From: Archangium lansingense
GTDB lineage: Bacteria > Myxococcota > Myxococcia > Myxococcales > Myxococcaceae
Assembly (NCBI RefSeq): GCF_026626635.1
Contig: NZ_JAPNKA010000001.1
Coordinates: 4,402,001 to 4,466,000 of the forward strand
DNA length: 64,000 nt
Reading direction: 5' to 3'
Below the pieces are notes generated by a model. That model had not been told where the DNA came from, did no database searches, and saw only the letters and a list, made by a program, of their open reading frames with translations. Positions 1-8,594 of this stretch are shown piece after piece. The stretch's first letter is position 1; each line of letters starts with the position of its first letter. The position numbers and the translations under genes were made by a program.

Positions 1-2
1 AG

Positions 3-1697
3 TGCGAGAAGCGTCCGGCCACGCGCTGCCGGGTGGCCGGCTTCGACGGCGGGGTGCAGTTCGTGCTGATCGACTCGGTGGAGCTGACGGACGTGCGGCT
101 GGTGTACGCGCCGCCGCGCGCGGTGGGCGAGTACGGCGGCGAGGAGGACAACTGGATGTGGCCGCGCCACACCGGTGACTTCTCCATCATCCGTGCCTAC
201 TCGGCGCCGGACGGCTCGTCGGCGAAGTACAGCCCGCAGAACGTGCCGTACAAGGCGGAGTTCTTCTTCCCGCTGGCCACCGAGGGCGTGAAGCCAGACG
301 ACTTCGTGATGGTGTTGGGCTACCCCGGCACCACCTTCCGTGCGCTGCTGGCCGACGACATGGCCGAGCGCCAGGCGCGCTACTACCCGCGCGTCGTGGA
401 CGTGTACGGAGAGCTCATCCGCATCCTCGAGGAGGAGGGCGAGAAGGACGCGGCGGGGAAGATCGCCGTGGCCTCGGGCCTGAAGGGCCTGCACAACCGC
501 TACAAGAACGCGGGCGGGCAGCTCGCGGGGCTCAAGCGCGGCCGCATCGTGGAGAAGCAGCGCGAGGCCGAGGCGGCGGTGGCGGCCTGGGCGGAGACGC
601 GCAAGGAGTATGCGGGGGCGCTGAAGGCCCGCACGGAGCTGCTGTCGCTGCAGGCGGAGAAGGCGAAGACGTTCGAGCGCGAGTTCCTGCTCGACATGCT
701 GAAGATGGGGGCGAAGGGCCCGTCGCTGGCGGTGACGCTGGCGCGGCTGGCGCAGGAGCGGGCGAAGCCGGACCTCGAGCGCAGGCCCGAGTACATGGAG
801 CGCGAGCTGCCGCGGCTGAAGGACAGGCTGGAGCGCGAGCAGAAGAACTTCTTCGCGCCGGCGGACAAGCGGATGTTCCTCGCGCTGGTGCGGCGGGCGC
901 AGTCGCTCGGCGAGGGCGAGCGCATCGCGGCGATCGACAAGCACTTTGGCCGGAAGTACGTGGAGAAGCAGGTGTCCGCGAAGCTCAACGCCCTGTACGC
1001 CCGCTCGAAGGTGATGGACCTGGCGGAGCGGCTGAAGATGGCCGGCGAGACGGAGGCGCAGCTTCGGGCGCGGAAGGATCCGCTGCTGGACTTGGGCCTC
1101 GACCTGGCGGCGGAGGTGGTGGCGCTGGACGAGCTGCGGGACCGGCGTGCCGGCGCGAACGTGCGGCTGATGCCCGAGTGGCGTCGGGCGGTGATGGCGC
1201 ATGCGGGCAAGCCGGTGGCGCCGGATGCCAACAGCACCCTGCGGGTGACGTTCGCGAAGGTGAAGGGCTATGCGCCGCGGGACGGGGCCTTCTACACGCC
1301 GCAGACGACGCTGTCGGGCGTGATGGAGAAGCACACGGGCCAGGAGCCCTTCGACGTGCCGGGCAAGGTGGCCGCGGCCGCTGAGGCCAAGAAGTACGGG
1401 CCGTGGGTGGACGAGCGGTTGAAGGACGTGCCGGTGAACTTCCTGGCGGATGCGGACACCACGGGCGGCAACTCGGGCAGCCCCACGGTGAACGGCAAGG
1501 GCCAGCTGGTGGGCGTCAACTTCGACCGCGTGTGGGAGAACGTGGCGAATGACTTCGGCTACAACCCGGACGTGGCGCGCAACGTGAACGTGGACGTGCG
1601 CTACGTGCTGTGGTTGCTGGATCAGGTCGAGGACGCCGACGGGCTGCTGCGCGAGCTGGGCGTTCGCAAGGCTGCCTCGGCCCAGGAGAGCCGCTGA
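3..1697 (+). CDS. S46 family dipeptidyl-peptidase (5' end outside window)
   Basis: The reading frame is already open at the window edge, so the signal peptide and catalytic His lie upstream and only the 3' part is present. The visible region has the S46 block DNWMWPRHTGDFS, which carries the catalytic Asp in DPP7/DPP11, and near the C-terminus GGNSGSP with the nucleophilic Ser. S46 enzymes remove dipeptides from peptide N-termini in the periplasm or at the cell surface. After the Ser motif the protein reads NFDRVWE; the Arg matches the position that gives DPP11 its Asp/Glu preference (Gly in DPP7), so acidic P1 specificity is inferred. The stop codon overlaps the next start (TGATG), suggesting translational coupling. 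Confidence 0.9.
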   Translation, partial: CEKRPATRCRVAGFDGGVQFVLIDSVELTDVRLVYAPPRAVGEYGGEEDNWMWPRHTGDFSIIRAYSAPDGSSAKYSPQNVPYKAEFFFPLATEGVKPDDFVMVLGYPGTTFRALLADDMAERQARYYPRVVDVYGELIRILEEEGEKDAAGKIAVASGLKGLHNRYKNAGGQLAGLKRGRIVEKQREAEAAVAAWAETRKEYAGALKARTELLSLQAEKAKTFEREFLLDMLKMGAKGPSLAVTLARLAQERAKPDLERRPEYMERELPRLKDRLEREQKNFFAPADKRMFLALVRRAQSLGEGERIAAIDKHFGRKYVEKQVSAKLNALYARSKVMDLAERLKMAGETEAQLRARKDPLLDLGLDLAAEVVALDELRDRRAGANVRLMPEWRRAVMAHAGKPVAPDANSTLRVTFAKVKGYAPRDGAFYTPQTTLSGVMEKHTGQEPFDVPGKVAAAAEAKKYGPWVDERLKDVPVNFLADADTTGGNSGSPTVNGKGQLVGVNFDRVWENVANDFGYNPDVARNVNVDVRYVLWLLDQVEDADGLLRELGVRKAASAQESR

Positions 1698-2365
1698 TGA
1701 CGGACGGCGCCGGGAGTGGACTGCCGCCAATGCCGGTCTTCGGACCGGAGGAGAAGGTGTGCGGCAACTGCAAGCTGTGGGCGGCGCACTCGGTGGATCA
1801 CCGGGGCTGGGTGGGCGTCTGCCGGTTGCAGGCGGAGCGGGGGCTGTTCCCGCCCTCGGCGCCTCTGTGCAACAAGTTCCTGCCCCGGGGCGTGGCCGCG
1901 AAGGCGGCCGAGGACACGGCGCGGCGTGAGCGGTCGGCACGCAGCGTGGCGCCAGTGGTCCGGCGGCGGGAGCGGGATCCAAACGAAGTGGTGGACCTGG
2001 AAGGCCTGGAGCTGAACATGACGCGCGCGGAGTTGATGGAGCTGATCCGGGAGGCGGTGGGCGAGGGCGGTGAGGCGCCGCCCCTGGCCAACAAGTGGGA
2101 GGGCGGCACCATCAAGCTGGTGCCCGGCAAGACGGATGTGCAGGGCAAGGACCTGCCCATCGACGCCTTCTTCCACAAGGTCGTGATGGTGCGAGACAAG
2201 TTGCGGGTGATGGAGCAGAAGCTCAACGCACACCCGAAGCTGTCGGATGCGGAGAAGGTGGAGATGCAGAGCTACATCACCCGCATCTACGGCTCTCTGA
2301 CGAGCTTCAACCTGCTGTTCCGCGACAAGGACGACCACTTCGTGGGCTCCAAGACGGAGGACTGA
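1697..2365 (+). CDS. Hypothetical protein with N-terminal four-cysteine (zinc-ribbon-like) motif
   Basis: This 222-residue protein starts at the ATG overlapping the stop of the S46 peptidase gene. An in-frame start 87 bases upstream lies inside that gene and is unlikely. Residues 22-58 hold CGNC, then single Cys at about 42 and 58, a plausible structural zinc site. The middle is basic and probably disordered (about 70-95), and the C-terminal half is predicted helical (LSDAEKVEMQSYITRIYGS). No signal peptide or membrane segment is visible. The family is not recognised. A hairpin repeat follows directly after the stop. Confidence 0.75.
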   Translation: MTDGAGSGLPPMPVFGPEEKVCGNCKLWAAHSVDHRGWVGVCRLQAERGLFPPSAPLCNKFLPRGVAAKAAEDTARRERSARSVAPVVRRRERDPNEVVDLEGLELNMTRAELMELIREAVGEGGEAPPLANKWEGGTIKLVPGKTDVQGKDLPIDAFFHKVVMVRDKLRVMEQKLNAHPKLSDAEKVEMQSYITRIYGSLTSFNLLFRDKDDHFVGSKTED

Positions 2366-2372
2366 GCCACTT

Positions 2373-2412
2373 CCCCTCTCCCTCTGGGAGAGGGACGGGG
2401 TGAGGGTGCCAC
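2373..2412 (+). repeat. Palindromic intergenic repeat, copy 1
   Basis: Arms CCCTCTCCC (2374-2382) and GGGAGAGGG (2386-2394) flank a 3-nt loop, followed by a GGGGTGAGGG tail. It lies 8 bases after a plus-strand stop codon. The same hairpin plus tail occurs at 43488, 43560 and 62154 in the same orientation relative to the upstream gene. It may act as a REP-like element or a 3'-end stabiliser or terminator. There is no U-run, so a simple intrinsic terminator is not shown. Confidence 0.8.
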
Positions 2413-2460
2413 GGGCCCCGGTTTCGGACCACGCGGCCCCCTCACTTCACAGCGACAGCC

Positions 2461-2970
2461 TCACGGCTGTTGGTCGCGCTCCTCCAACTCAGCGAGGGCG
2501 CGCTGCCGACCCCGGTGCAGGGCGCTCTTCACGGTGCCCTCGGGGATGTGAAGCATGGCGGCGATCTCCGGGTAGCTGTAGCCGCGCATCTCCCGCAGCC
2601 ACAGCACCTGGCGCTGCTGCTCACTCACCTTTTCCAGGGCCTCCTCGAAGTGACGCTGCATCTCGGTGCCCACAGCATGGGCTTCGGGTGAGGCCGGTGC
2701 TTCTGGCTCGTGCTGCAACCGCTCGCGGCGCTTACGGGCCCGCAACCAGTTGATGCTGCTGTTCACCATCACACGATGCAGCCACGTGGAGCACGACGAG
2801 CGGCCGTCGAAGCCGCTGGGGCGTTGGGCCAGCCGGGTGAAGACGTCCTGCACAACATCCTCCGCTTCGTCCGCATCGCCCACGATACGGCGTGCGATGG
2901 CCAGTGCTCGTGTTCGGTACTGGCGGTACAGCTCGGCGAAGGGTGGAACGGCGATGACCGCGGCATCCAT
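2461..2970 (-). CDS. ECF-type RNA polymerase sigma factor (RpoE-like)
   Basis: This 169-residue protein has sigma-70 region 2 at about residues 13-80 (DEAEDVVQDVFTRLAQ, then the STWLHRVMVNSSINWLR region) and region 4 at about 107-159 (LREMRGYSYPEIAAMLHIPEGTVKSALHRGRQ, a helix-turn-helix for the -35 element). The start at 2970 is chosen because AGGAGG lies 8 nt upstream; longer in-frame extensions would run into the neighbouring gene. No anti-sigma factor gene is adjacent on either side, so its control is not shown by context. It probably directs RNA polymerase to a stress or envelope regulon, but the target genes cannot be inferred. Confidence 0.92.
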   Translation of the reverse strand: MDAAVIAVPPFAELYRQYRTRALAIARRIVGDADEAEDVVQDVFTRLAQRPSGFDGRSSCSTWLHRVMVNSSINWLRARKRRERLQHEPEAPASPEAHAVGTEMQRHFEEALEKVSEQQRQVLWLREMRGYSYPEIAAMLHIPEGTVKSALHRGRQRALAELEERDQQP

Positions 2971-3065
2971 GATGTATGCCTCCTGAACACCCTCATCGGG
3001 TGTCTGGAGGTTGGAACGAATGGGCCGCGAAAAGGATCTAAAGGGTTGGGAAAGCCGGAGTGGAC

Positions 3066-4697
3066 CTACTCCGTCTCCTCTTCCTGGCGGGTGAGGCCCC
3101 ACTCCTTGAGCCGTTTGAACAAGGTGGAGCGGGCCACGCCCAGCTCGCGGGCCACGCGCTCGCGGTTGTTGTTGCAGCGGCGCAAGGCGGCCTCGACGAT
3201 CTGCCGCTCCAGCTTGAGGAGCATCTGCTCCAGCGTCATGCCCGGGGGCAGCTCGGGCACCGACACGCCCGTCTCGCGGTTCACCTCCTGGTCGAAGGTG
3301 AGGTCGGTGGTCTCGATGTTGGTGCCCTTGCGCAGCAGCAAGGCGCGGTGCACCACGTTGCGCAGCTCGCGAATGTTGCCCGGCCAACTGTGCTGCTGGA
3401 GCCGCTCCATGGCGGTGGGGGTGAGGCGCACCGTCTGGCCCCGGGGCGAGTACATGCGCAGGAAGTGCTCGGCCAGGCCGAGGATGTCGCTGCGGCGGCT
3501 GCGCAGGGGCGGCAGGTGCAGGGGTACCACGCACAGGCGGTAGTACAGGTCCTCGCGGAAGCGGCCGTCACGAGCCGCCGCCAGCAGGTCCCGGTTGGTG
3601 GCGGCCACCACGCGCACGTCCACATGGGTGGGGCGGCTGGCGCCCACGCGTTTGATTTCCCCGCTCTCCAGCGCGCGCAGCAGCTTGGCCTGGAGGTCCA
3701 CGGGCAGCTCGCCGATCTCATCGAGGAAGAGGGTGCCGCCGTCGGCCTCCTCGAAGGCGCCCTTGCGAGCGTTGGCGGCACCGGTGAACGAGCCCTTCTC
3801 GTGGCCGAACAGCTCGCTCTCGATGAGCTCCTTGGAGATGGCGGCGCAGTTGACGGGGATGAAGGGCTTGTCGGCGCGCTGGGAGCACTCGTGGAGGGCT
3901 CGGGCCACCAACTCCTTGCCGGTGCCGGACTCGCCGAGGATGGCCACCGCGGCGGAGGAGGGGGCCACGCGCTCGATGAGCTCGACGAGCTGCTTCACGG
4001 ACGGATCGCTGCCGATGATGCCGTGGAAGGACAGCTCCTTGCGGGCCGGGGTGACGGGCTCGAGGATGAGGTCCGTCTGGCCCAGGCGCAGCGTGGTGGG
4101 CAGGCCCACCTGCACCTCGAACACGCGCACCGGGCCGATGAAGGTGCCGTTGGTGGAGTTGGTGTCCAGCACGTGGAAGTGGCCATCGCGCCGGGTCACC
4201 TTGAGGTGGCGGCCGGAGATGAACGAGTCCTGGATGACGAGGTCGCAGGACGGGTCCTTGCCCACGGTGAAGCTGTCGCCGCTGAACTTCTGGACGGTCT
4301 CGTCGTTGCCCTGCTTGATGCGCACCTGGGCGGGCTGCCAGCGCGAGGCCGACTCACGGGGTTGCAGCTCCGTGCGGTTGCCGACCTCGGTGGCGACGTC
4401 AGTCTGACTGCTGCCGTGGAGGCGGAACACGGCGCGCCACTGGCCGAGCACGATGTCCGCGCCGTCCGCGAGCTCACCCTTGCTCGTGGAGGCGCCAGCC
4501 ACCTGGGTACCCTTACCGGAGAGGTCCTCCAGGGTGCAGCGTTGGCCGTCGAAGACGAGGGCCACCTGTTGGCGGCTCACCTCGGGGTCGGGAATGACGA
4601 CGTCACTCTTCTCGCCGCGACCGAGCACCATGCGCTCGCGTCCCAGCCCCACCCGCAACACCTCCTCGCCCCGACGAAAGAACACCAGCTCCGGCAT
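3066..4697 (-). CDS. Sigma-54-dependent activator with two tandem FHA domains
   Basis: This 543-residue enhancer-binding protein has two N-terminal FHA domains, about residues 5-95 (LGRGEKSDVVIPDPEVSRQQ) and 128-213 (VGKDPSCDLVIQDSFISGRH, then NSTNGTFI). FHA domains bind phosphothreonine, so a Ser/Thr kinase signal is likely. The AAA+ domain spans about 227-450: Walker A GESGTGKE (255-262), sigma-54 loop GSFTGA (302-307, Ser in place of the usual first Ala), and Walker B GTLFLDEIGE (321-330). A Fis-type helix-turn-helix ends the protein (RERVARELGVARSTLFKRLKEWG). Activators with one FHA domain are common in myxobacteria; two in tandem are less usual. It is divergent from the gene at 4946. Confidence 0.94.
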   Translation of the reverse strand: MPELVFFRRGEEVLRVGLGRERMVLGRGEKSDVVIPDPEVSRQQVALVFDGQRCTLEDLSGKGTQVAGASTSKGELADGADIVLGQWRAVFRLHGSSQTDVATEVGNRTELQPRESASRWQPAQVRIKQGNDETVQKFSGDSFTVGKDPSCDLVIQDSFISGRHLKVTRRDGHFHVLDTNSTNGTFIGPVRVFEVQVGLPTTLRLGQTDLILEPVTPARKELSFHGIIGSDPSVKQLVELIERVAPSSAAVAILGESGTGKELVARALHECSQRADKPFIPVNCAAISKELIESELFGHEKGSFTGAANARKGAFEEADGGTLFLDEIGELPVDLQAKLLRALESGEIKRVGASRPTHVDVRVVAATNRDLLAAARDGRFREDLYYRLCVVPLHLPPLRSRRSDILGLAEHFLRMYSPRGQTVRLTPTAMERLQQHSWPGNIRELRNVVHRALLLRKGTNIETTDLTFDQEVNRETGVSVPELPPGMTLEQMLLKLERQIVEAALRRCNNNRERVARELGVARSTLFKRLKEWGLTRQEEETE

Positions 4698-4737
4698 CGA
4701 GCCCTCCCTATGAAGTCAGAGGCTCTCCTAACCCGTG

Positions 4738-4752
4738 GCGTGTCTGTCACGC
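4738..4752. promoter_or_regulatory. Inverted repeat GCGTG-N5-CACGC upstream of the double-FHA activator
   Basis: There are perfect 5-bp arms (4738-4742 and 4748-4752), extending to 6 of 7 bases when the flanks are included (TGGCGTG / CACGCAA). It lies about 40 bases upstream of the activator start, in the divergent intergenic region. It could be an operator, possibly autoregulatory; this is inference only. Confidence 0.35.
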
Positions 4753-4821
4753 AACCACCAGAGATGATTTTCAGGGTAGGGTTGATTTTGCCAACCACGT
4801 ACGTAACCATTCCAGTTCGTC

Positions 4822-4843
4822 ATGCGAGAGGGCATTCTCGCAT
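4822..4843. promoter_or_regulatory. Inverted repeat with 8-bp arms in a divergent promoter region
   Basis: ATGCGAGA (4822-4829) and TCTCGCAT (4836-4843) are perfect reverse complements separated by 6 nt. The repeat lies between the divergent activator gene and the gene starting at 4946, about 100 bases from the latter. Spacing and symmetry fit a dimeric regulator site or an enhancer-binding-protein site. Confidence 0.4.
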
Positions 4844-4945
4844 CTGGAGCGATAGGTTTGGTCACAGCCAGTGCTGGCCCTGCAAGGATGTCTGTATGCA
4901 GAGCAATGGAAAATGGCCGGATACATTCGACGGTAAGCCTTGCCG

Positions 4946-5446
4946 ATGAAGTGGACTGAAGATTCGGTGCGTCGCTCCCGGGAGGTTGCACGGGCCATGG
5001 AGCAACTGCTCGTGACGACCTTCGAGGAGTCCTTCGAGACGCTCGAACCCAGGTTCAAGGCTCTGGAACGGCACCTGCTGCGCTCGGTGGTGAAGACGGA
5101 ATCCGAGCGAAGGGAAGTCCGGCGGCGCATTGCCGAGGCGCTCTTCACCGAGTCCTTCGGGCGCAATTGCCCATGGCCCATCTTTGGTCGCACCCTGCGG
5201 CGCATCCAGCGGCTGGGCTACACGGACGTCGAGCGCCGTTACCACGTCGCGTCTCTCTACGTGCAGTGGTGCCAGGAGCACCCGAAACACGATGCTCGCA
5301 AGGCTCGGAGCTTGTTGGATGAGGCCGAGCGACGCATCCGCAGCCTGCCCCGCGGAAGTACGCGTCGCGAGGAGTTGCTGGCACGTCTCTCGGAGCTCCG
5401 GACCCGGACCGGGGTGCGGTCCGGGTCAACCAGAGCAGGGGACTAA
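4946..5446 (+). CDS. Hypothetical helical protein
   Basis: This 166-residue, Arg/Glu-rich, mostly helical protein has no signal peptide or membrane segment (MKWTEDSVRRSREVARAMEQLL...). A TTG start two codons upstream is possible, but the ATG at 4946 is preferred. The central part has a conserved-looking WPIFGRTLRRIQRLGYTDVERRYHVASLYVQW block. The family is not recognised. It is divergent from the double-FHA activator and convergent with gspN, overlapping its 3' end by four bases. Confidence 0.7.
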   Translation: MKWTEDSVRRSREVARAMEQLLVTTFEESFETLEPRFKALERHLLRSVVKTESERREVRRRIAEALFTESFGRNCPWPIFGRTLRRIQRLGYTDVERRYHVASLYVQWCQEHPKHDARKARSLLDEAERRIRSLPRGSTRREELLARLSELRTRTGVRSGSTRAGD

Positions 5447-6435
5447 CGCATCTGCGGCTGCTGGCGCGCGGGGCCGAAGTTGGGACGGTTGAAGAAGCCG
5501 CCCAGGTGCGCCACGCGGTACTTCGGGTCGGTCTTGTCCGTGGGGAGAATGGTCAGACCCGCGCCAATCAGGCCCAGGCGCTTCACGAACTCCGGCTCGG
5601 CCTTCAGCTTGAAGTCCATGTCCGGCTGGCTCACGTCCAGCCGCTGGCCCAGCTTCACTGTGCCCGAGCCCAAGACCTCCAGGTCCTCGCTCTTGGCCTG
5701 CAGGGCCTCCACGGTGCCCAGACCCTTCTCGATCTTGATGCGCGCGTCGATGTCACCCAGCGCGATCTTCGGCAGGTCCATGGGGGTGGGCTGGCCGTAC
5801 ATGGGCACGGTGACGTTGCCGCCCTGGATGAGCAGCCCCTTGGTGTCCAGCGCGAGCTGGCCGTTGGCCTGGCTCAGGTCCGGCTGTCCCCGCGTCTTGG
5901 GCAGCGTGAGGTTGAGCGATCCGTTCAGCTTGCCCGTCAGGTCCATCCCGCTGAAGCCCTTGAGGTTGCCCCCCGAGGGATCCAGGTCCGACAGCTTCAC
6001 CGCCACCTGCACGTCGCTCAGTCCACCCACGTTGCCGCTCAGGCTTCCGCCCAGCAGCTCCGCGTGGAAGGAGACTCCCAGCGGCAGCAGCGAGGGACGC
6101 ACCGCCACCGAGTCCACGTTGAGTGGCTCGCCGAGCTCATCGGGGCCCGGCAGCATGGCCGTGTTGCTGGCCAGCATGCTGTGCAACTCAGGCGTCATCC
6201 CGTTGGGCACCTTGCTGATGCGCACGTTGGTGGCCGTCAGCCCGCGCAGCCCCGGCCGCAGCGAGCCGATGCGCAGCGCGTAACCCCCGTCCGCCGCCGC
6301 GTCCACGGCGCGCCGCCGCAGCGTGTCGTACGGGAACGTGAGGAACAGGCACAGGATGAGGGCCACGAGCGAGAACGCACCGTAGCCAAGGGCGAGCTTC
6401 CAGCGGGCGATCTTGGTCTCAGCAGCCATGGTCAT
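5443..6435 (-). CDS. gspN: Type II secretion system protein GspN
   Basis: This 330-residue protein has an N-terminal membrane anchor (about residues 13-35, LALGYGAFSLVALILCLFLTF) followed by a periplasmic beta-rich domain with repeated G-N-L patterns typical of GspN/AsmA-like proteins (LSDLDPSGGNLKGFSGMDLTGKLNGSLNLTLP). GspN is an accessory T2SS inner-membrane component. The start is the ATG that overlaps the gspM stop (ATGA), a coupled start; upstream in-frame codons lie inside gspM. It is the last gene of the gsp operon. Confidence 0.88.
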   Translation of the reverse strand: MTMAAETKIARWKLALGYGAFSLVALILCLFLTFPYDTLRRRAVDAAADGGYALRIGSLRPGLRGLTATNVRISKVPNGMTPELHSMLASNTAMLPGPDELGEPLNVDSVAVRPSLLPLGVSFHAELLGGSLSGNVGGLSDVQVAVKLSDLDPSGGNLKGFSGMDLTGKLNGSLNLTLPKTRGQPDLSQANGQLALDTKGLLIQGGNVTVPMYGQPTPMDLPKIALGDIDARIKIEKGLGTVEALQAKSEDLEVLGSGTVKLGQRLDVSQPDMDFKLKAEPEFVKRLGLIGAGLTILPTDKTDPKYRVAHLGGFFNRPNFGPARQQPQMR

Positions 6436-6992
6436 TGCTTCATCTTGTAGGTGGCGACGGTCGTCCACGCCGTCAGGGTGTCCGTGGAGTCACGCGGCTC
6501 GAGGCGCAGGCTCTTCACCTTCACCACGCCCGGTCCGCGCTCCACCGACGACAGGAAGTCATGCAGCTTGCGCAGATCCACGTCGGTGAAGGTCAGCTCC
6601 ACCGAGCTCTCGACGATCTTCCCGTCATCCCCGATGCCCATGTCATTCTTGGGCGTCATGTTGGGCACGGTCAGCCCCGCCTGGGTGGCCTTCTCTTCGA
6701 TGTAGGTCATCAGCCGCACGTCGCTGCCAGTGAGCTGCTGCTCCACGCCCTGCCGCTCCACGGTGGCCTCGCGGTAGCTGGCCGCCAGCGACTGCACCTC
6801 GCGCAGCTTGGCCAGCTTCTGGTCCGTGCGCTTGCGGTAGCCGTCCGCGGAGCTGGAGAACGAGAAGATGATGACGAACAGGATGAATGCCATCAGCGCG
6901 CCGCCGGTGGCCAGCACCATGCGGCGCTCCCGGCTGCTCAGCCGCTCGAACCAGGTCCGGGCGTCGTTGAGGAGTCCTCGAATCTTTTCCAT
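6432..6992 (-). CDS. gspM: Type II secretion system protein GspM
   Basis: This 186-residue bitopic inner-membrane protein has a short cytoplasmic N-terminus with basic residues (LSSRERRMV), one membrane helix at about 24-46, a coiled-coil stretch and a small periplasmic ferredoxin-like domain. GspM partners GspL in the assembly platform of the T2SS. It lies between gspL (3-base gap) and gspN (ATGA overlap). The order and size leave little doubt despite weak sequence conservation in the family. Confidence 0.88.
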   Translation of the reverse strand: MEKIRGLLNDARTWFERLSSRERRMVLATGGALMAFILFVIIFSFSSSADGYRKRTDQKLAKLREVQSLAASYREATVERQGVEQQLTGSDVRLMTYIEEKATQAGLTVPNMTPKNDMGIGDDGKIVESSVELTFTDVDLRKLHDFLSSVERGPGVVKVKSLRLEPRDSTDTLTAWTTVATYKMKQ

Positions 6993-6995
6993 GTC

Positions 6996-8591
6996 CTAGC
7001 CCTCCCCGCCCTTGGGTTGATCGGGGCACTGCACCTGGATGTCCAGGCGGAAGCTCACCTTGTTGCCATCCTTCGTCTTCTCCACCTTGCCCTGCTTCAC
7101 TTCCTTGAAGCAGTGGTGGCCCTTGAGCGCGCTGGCGATGGTGTCGACCTGCTTGGTGCTGTCCGTCAGGCCGCGCACGCTGATGCGCTCGAGGTCAATG
7201 TCGATGCGGTCGAACGTCACCGGCATGTCCGCTGGAACCCGCTGCGTCATCTCCGCCAGCAGGTTGACGGCCGACAGCTTCGGCAGCGCCGCGGCCGGGC
7301 TCTCCACGCCCTTGAGCTTGTTGAGCGCGATGTCGTAGTTCTTCTCGCACGAGCCGAGGATGCGCTGGGTGACGTCGCACAGCACGGCGTCCACCTGGGC
7401 CTCACGGCGCGCCAGCACCGAGTTGCGCACCACTCCGCTGGCAATCAGCAGCAGCAACAGGGTGACGGCGAACGAGGCCAGCAGCCCCATCTTGTCCTTC
7501 ACGTAATCGTAGTCGCCCTTGAAGGCGAACTCGCCGCGGCGCAGGTTGAAGCGCGGCGCCTTGGCGCCCGAGGCCTGGCCGCGCAGCGCGAGCGAGTACG
7601 CCTGCATCACCGCTGGCTGCTCCCCAGCGGGCACCACGGCTGACGCCTCCTGGGGCAGCGCCAGTACGCGCACGGGCACTCCCAGGTCCTTGCTCAGCTG
7701 CTCGGCGAGGCCCGGCATCCGCGCGGTGCCGCCGCACAGCATCACGGCTCCCACCTGCCGGCGGGTGCGCGCGGTGAAGGCCTTGAAGGACGGGCGCAGC
7801 TCGCGCAGCACCGGCTGCAGGCCGCGCACGAAGGCCGCCGCCGCCCGCTCGCCATCCGGCCCCTGGGCCGTGGCCGCGCTCGCCAGTGCTCCGTGCTGCT
7901 CCTTCCAGTGATGCGCCTCCGGCTGCGGCGTCTGGAACTCGGTGGCCAGCGCGCGGCTGAGGTTCTGCCCGCCACCCGCGAAGGTACGCGCGAACTCCAC
8001 GCCCCCTCCGGGCCGGCCAATGGCCAGCGTCGTGCGTTCGTGGCCGAGGTCCACGATGGCCACCGCCTCCGCGTCCGTGCCCTCGAAGAGGCCCGGCTGC
8101 TGCAGCAGCAGGTTCTGGTAGGTGATGCCCGGGTGCGTCACGATGCGCGGGTCCACTCCCGCCTCGTTCAGCACCTGCAGCAGCGTGGCCAGCTCCTCGC
8201 GGCGCACCACGCCCACCAGCAGCTCGCTGCCCTTGTCCTTCACCTGCGAGGCCACCTGGTAGTCGAAGACAGCGTCGCTCAGGTCAAACGGAAGCTGGCT
8301 CTCCACCTCGAAGGGGATGGTGGCTTCAATGCGCTTGGGATCGCTGAAGGGCAGGGCGAGCTGGTGCGTCACCAGGGAGGGGCCGGGCAGCGCCACCACC
8401 ACCTGATCCGGGTTGCGCAGCTCCGGGCGCGCCAGCAGCTCGCGCAGTGCCGCGCGCAGCGTCTCCTGACGGTCTCCCTCGCCACGGCGCACCTCGACCC
8501 AGGCCTTCACGACCGGGTTGCGGGTATTCGCGTCGAGCAGCAGCCCCTTCACCGAGTGGCTGCCCAGGTCCAGACCTAGAATCCGGGCCAT
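6996..8591 (-). CDS. gspL: Type II secretion system protein GspL (PilM-like actin fold)
   Basis: This 531-residue protein has an N-terminal cytoplasmic actin-like ATPase fold at about residues 1-340 (LGLDLGSHSVKGLLLD phosphate-binding loop; VAIVDLGHERTTLAIG second motif), resembling PilM/GspL. One membrane helix follows at about 373-393 (LLASFAVTLLLLLIASGVV), then a periplasmic domain. GspL links the GspE ATPase to GspM. The actin-like motifs are better conserved here than in enterobacterial GspL, as is usual for deltaproteobacterial systems. Confidence 0.92.
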   Translation of the reverse strand: MARILGLDLGSHSVKGLLLDANTRNPVVKAWVEVRRGEGDRQETLRAALRELLARPELRNPDQVVVALPGPSLVTHQLALPFSDPKRIEATIPFEVESQLPFDLSDAVFDYQVASQVKDKGSELLVGVVRREELATLLQVLNEAGVDPRIVTHPGITYQNLLLQQPGLFEGTDAEAVAIVDLGHERTTLAIGRPGGGVEFARTFAGGGQNLSRALATEFQTPQPEAHHWKEQHGALASAATAQGPDGERAAAAFVRGLQPVLRELRPSFKAFTARTRRQVGAVMLCGGTARMPGLAEQLSKDLGVPVRVLALPQEASAVVPAGEQPAVMQAYSLALRGQASGAKAPRFNLRRGEFAFKGDYDYVKDKMGLLASFAVTLLLLLIASGVVRNSVLARREAQVDAVLCDVTQRILGSCEKNYDIALNKLKGVESPAAALPKLSAVNLLAEMTQRVPADMPVTFDRIDIDLERISVRGLTDSTKQVDTIASALKGHHCFKEVKQGKVEKTKDGNKVSFRLDIQVQCPDQPKGGEG

Positions 8592-8594
8592 TCG

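Noticed and set aside
2461..3534. Longer version of the ECF sigma factor
   Set aside because: The extra N-terminus overlaps the FHA activator in another frame; the ATG at 2970 has an ideal ribosome site.
3060..4949. 629-codon plus-strand ORF antisense to the FHA activator
   Set aside because: Antisense shadow; no domain or ribosome site.
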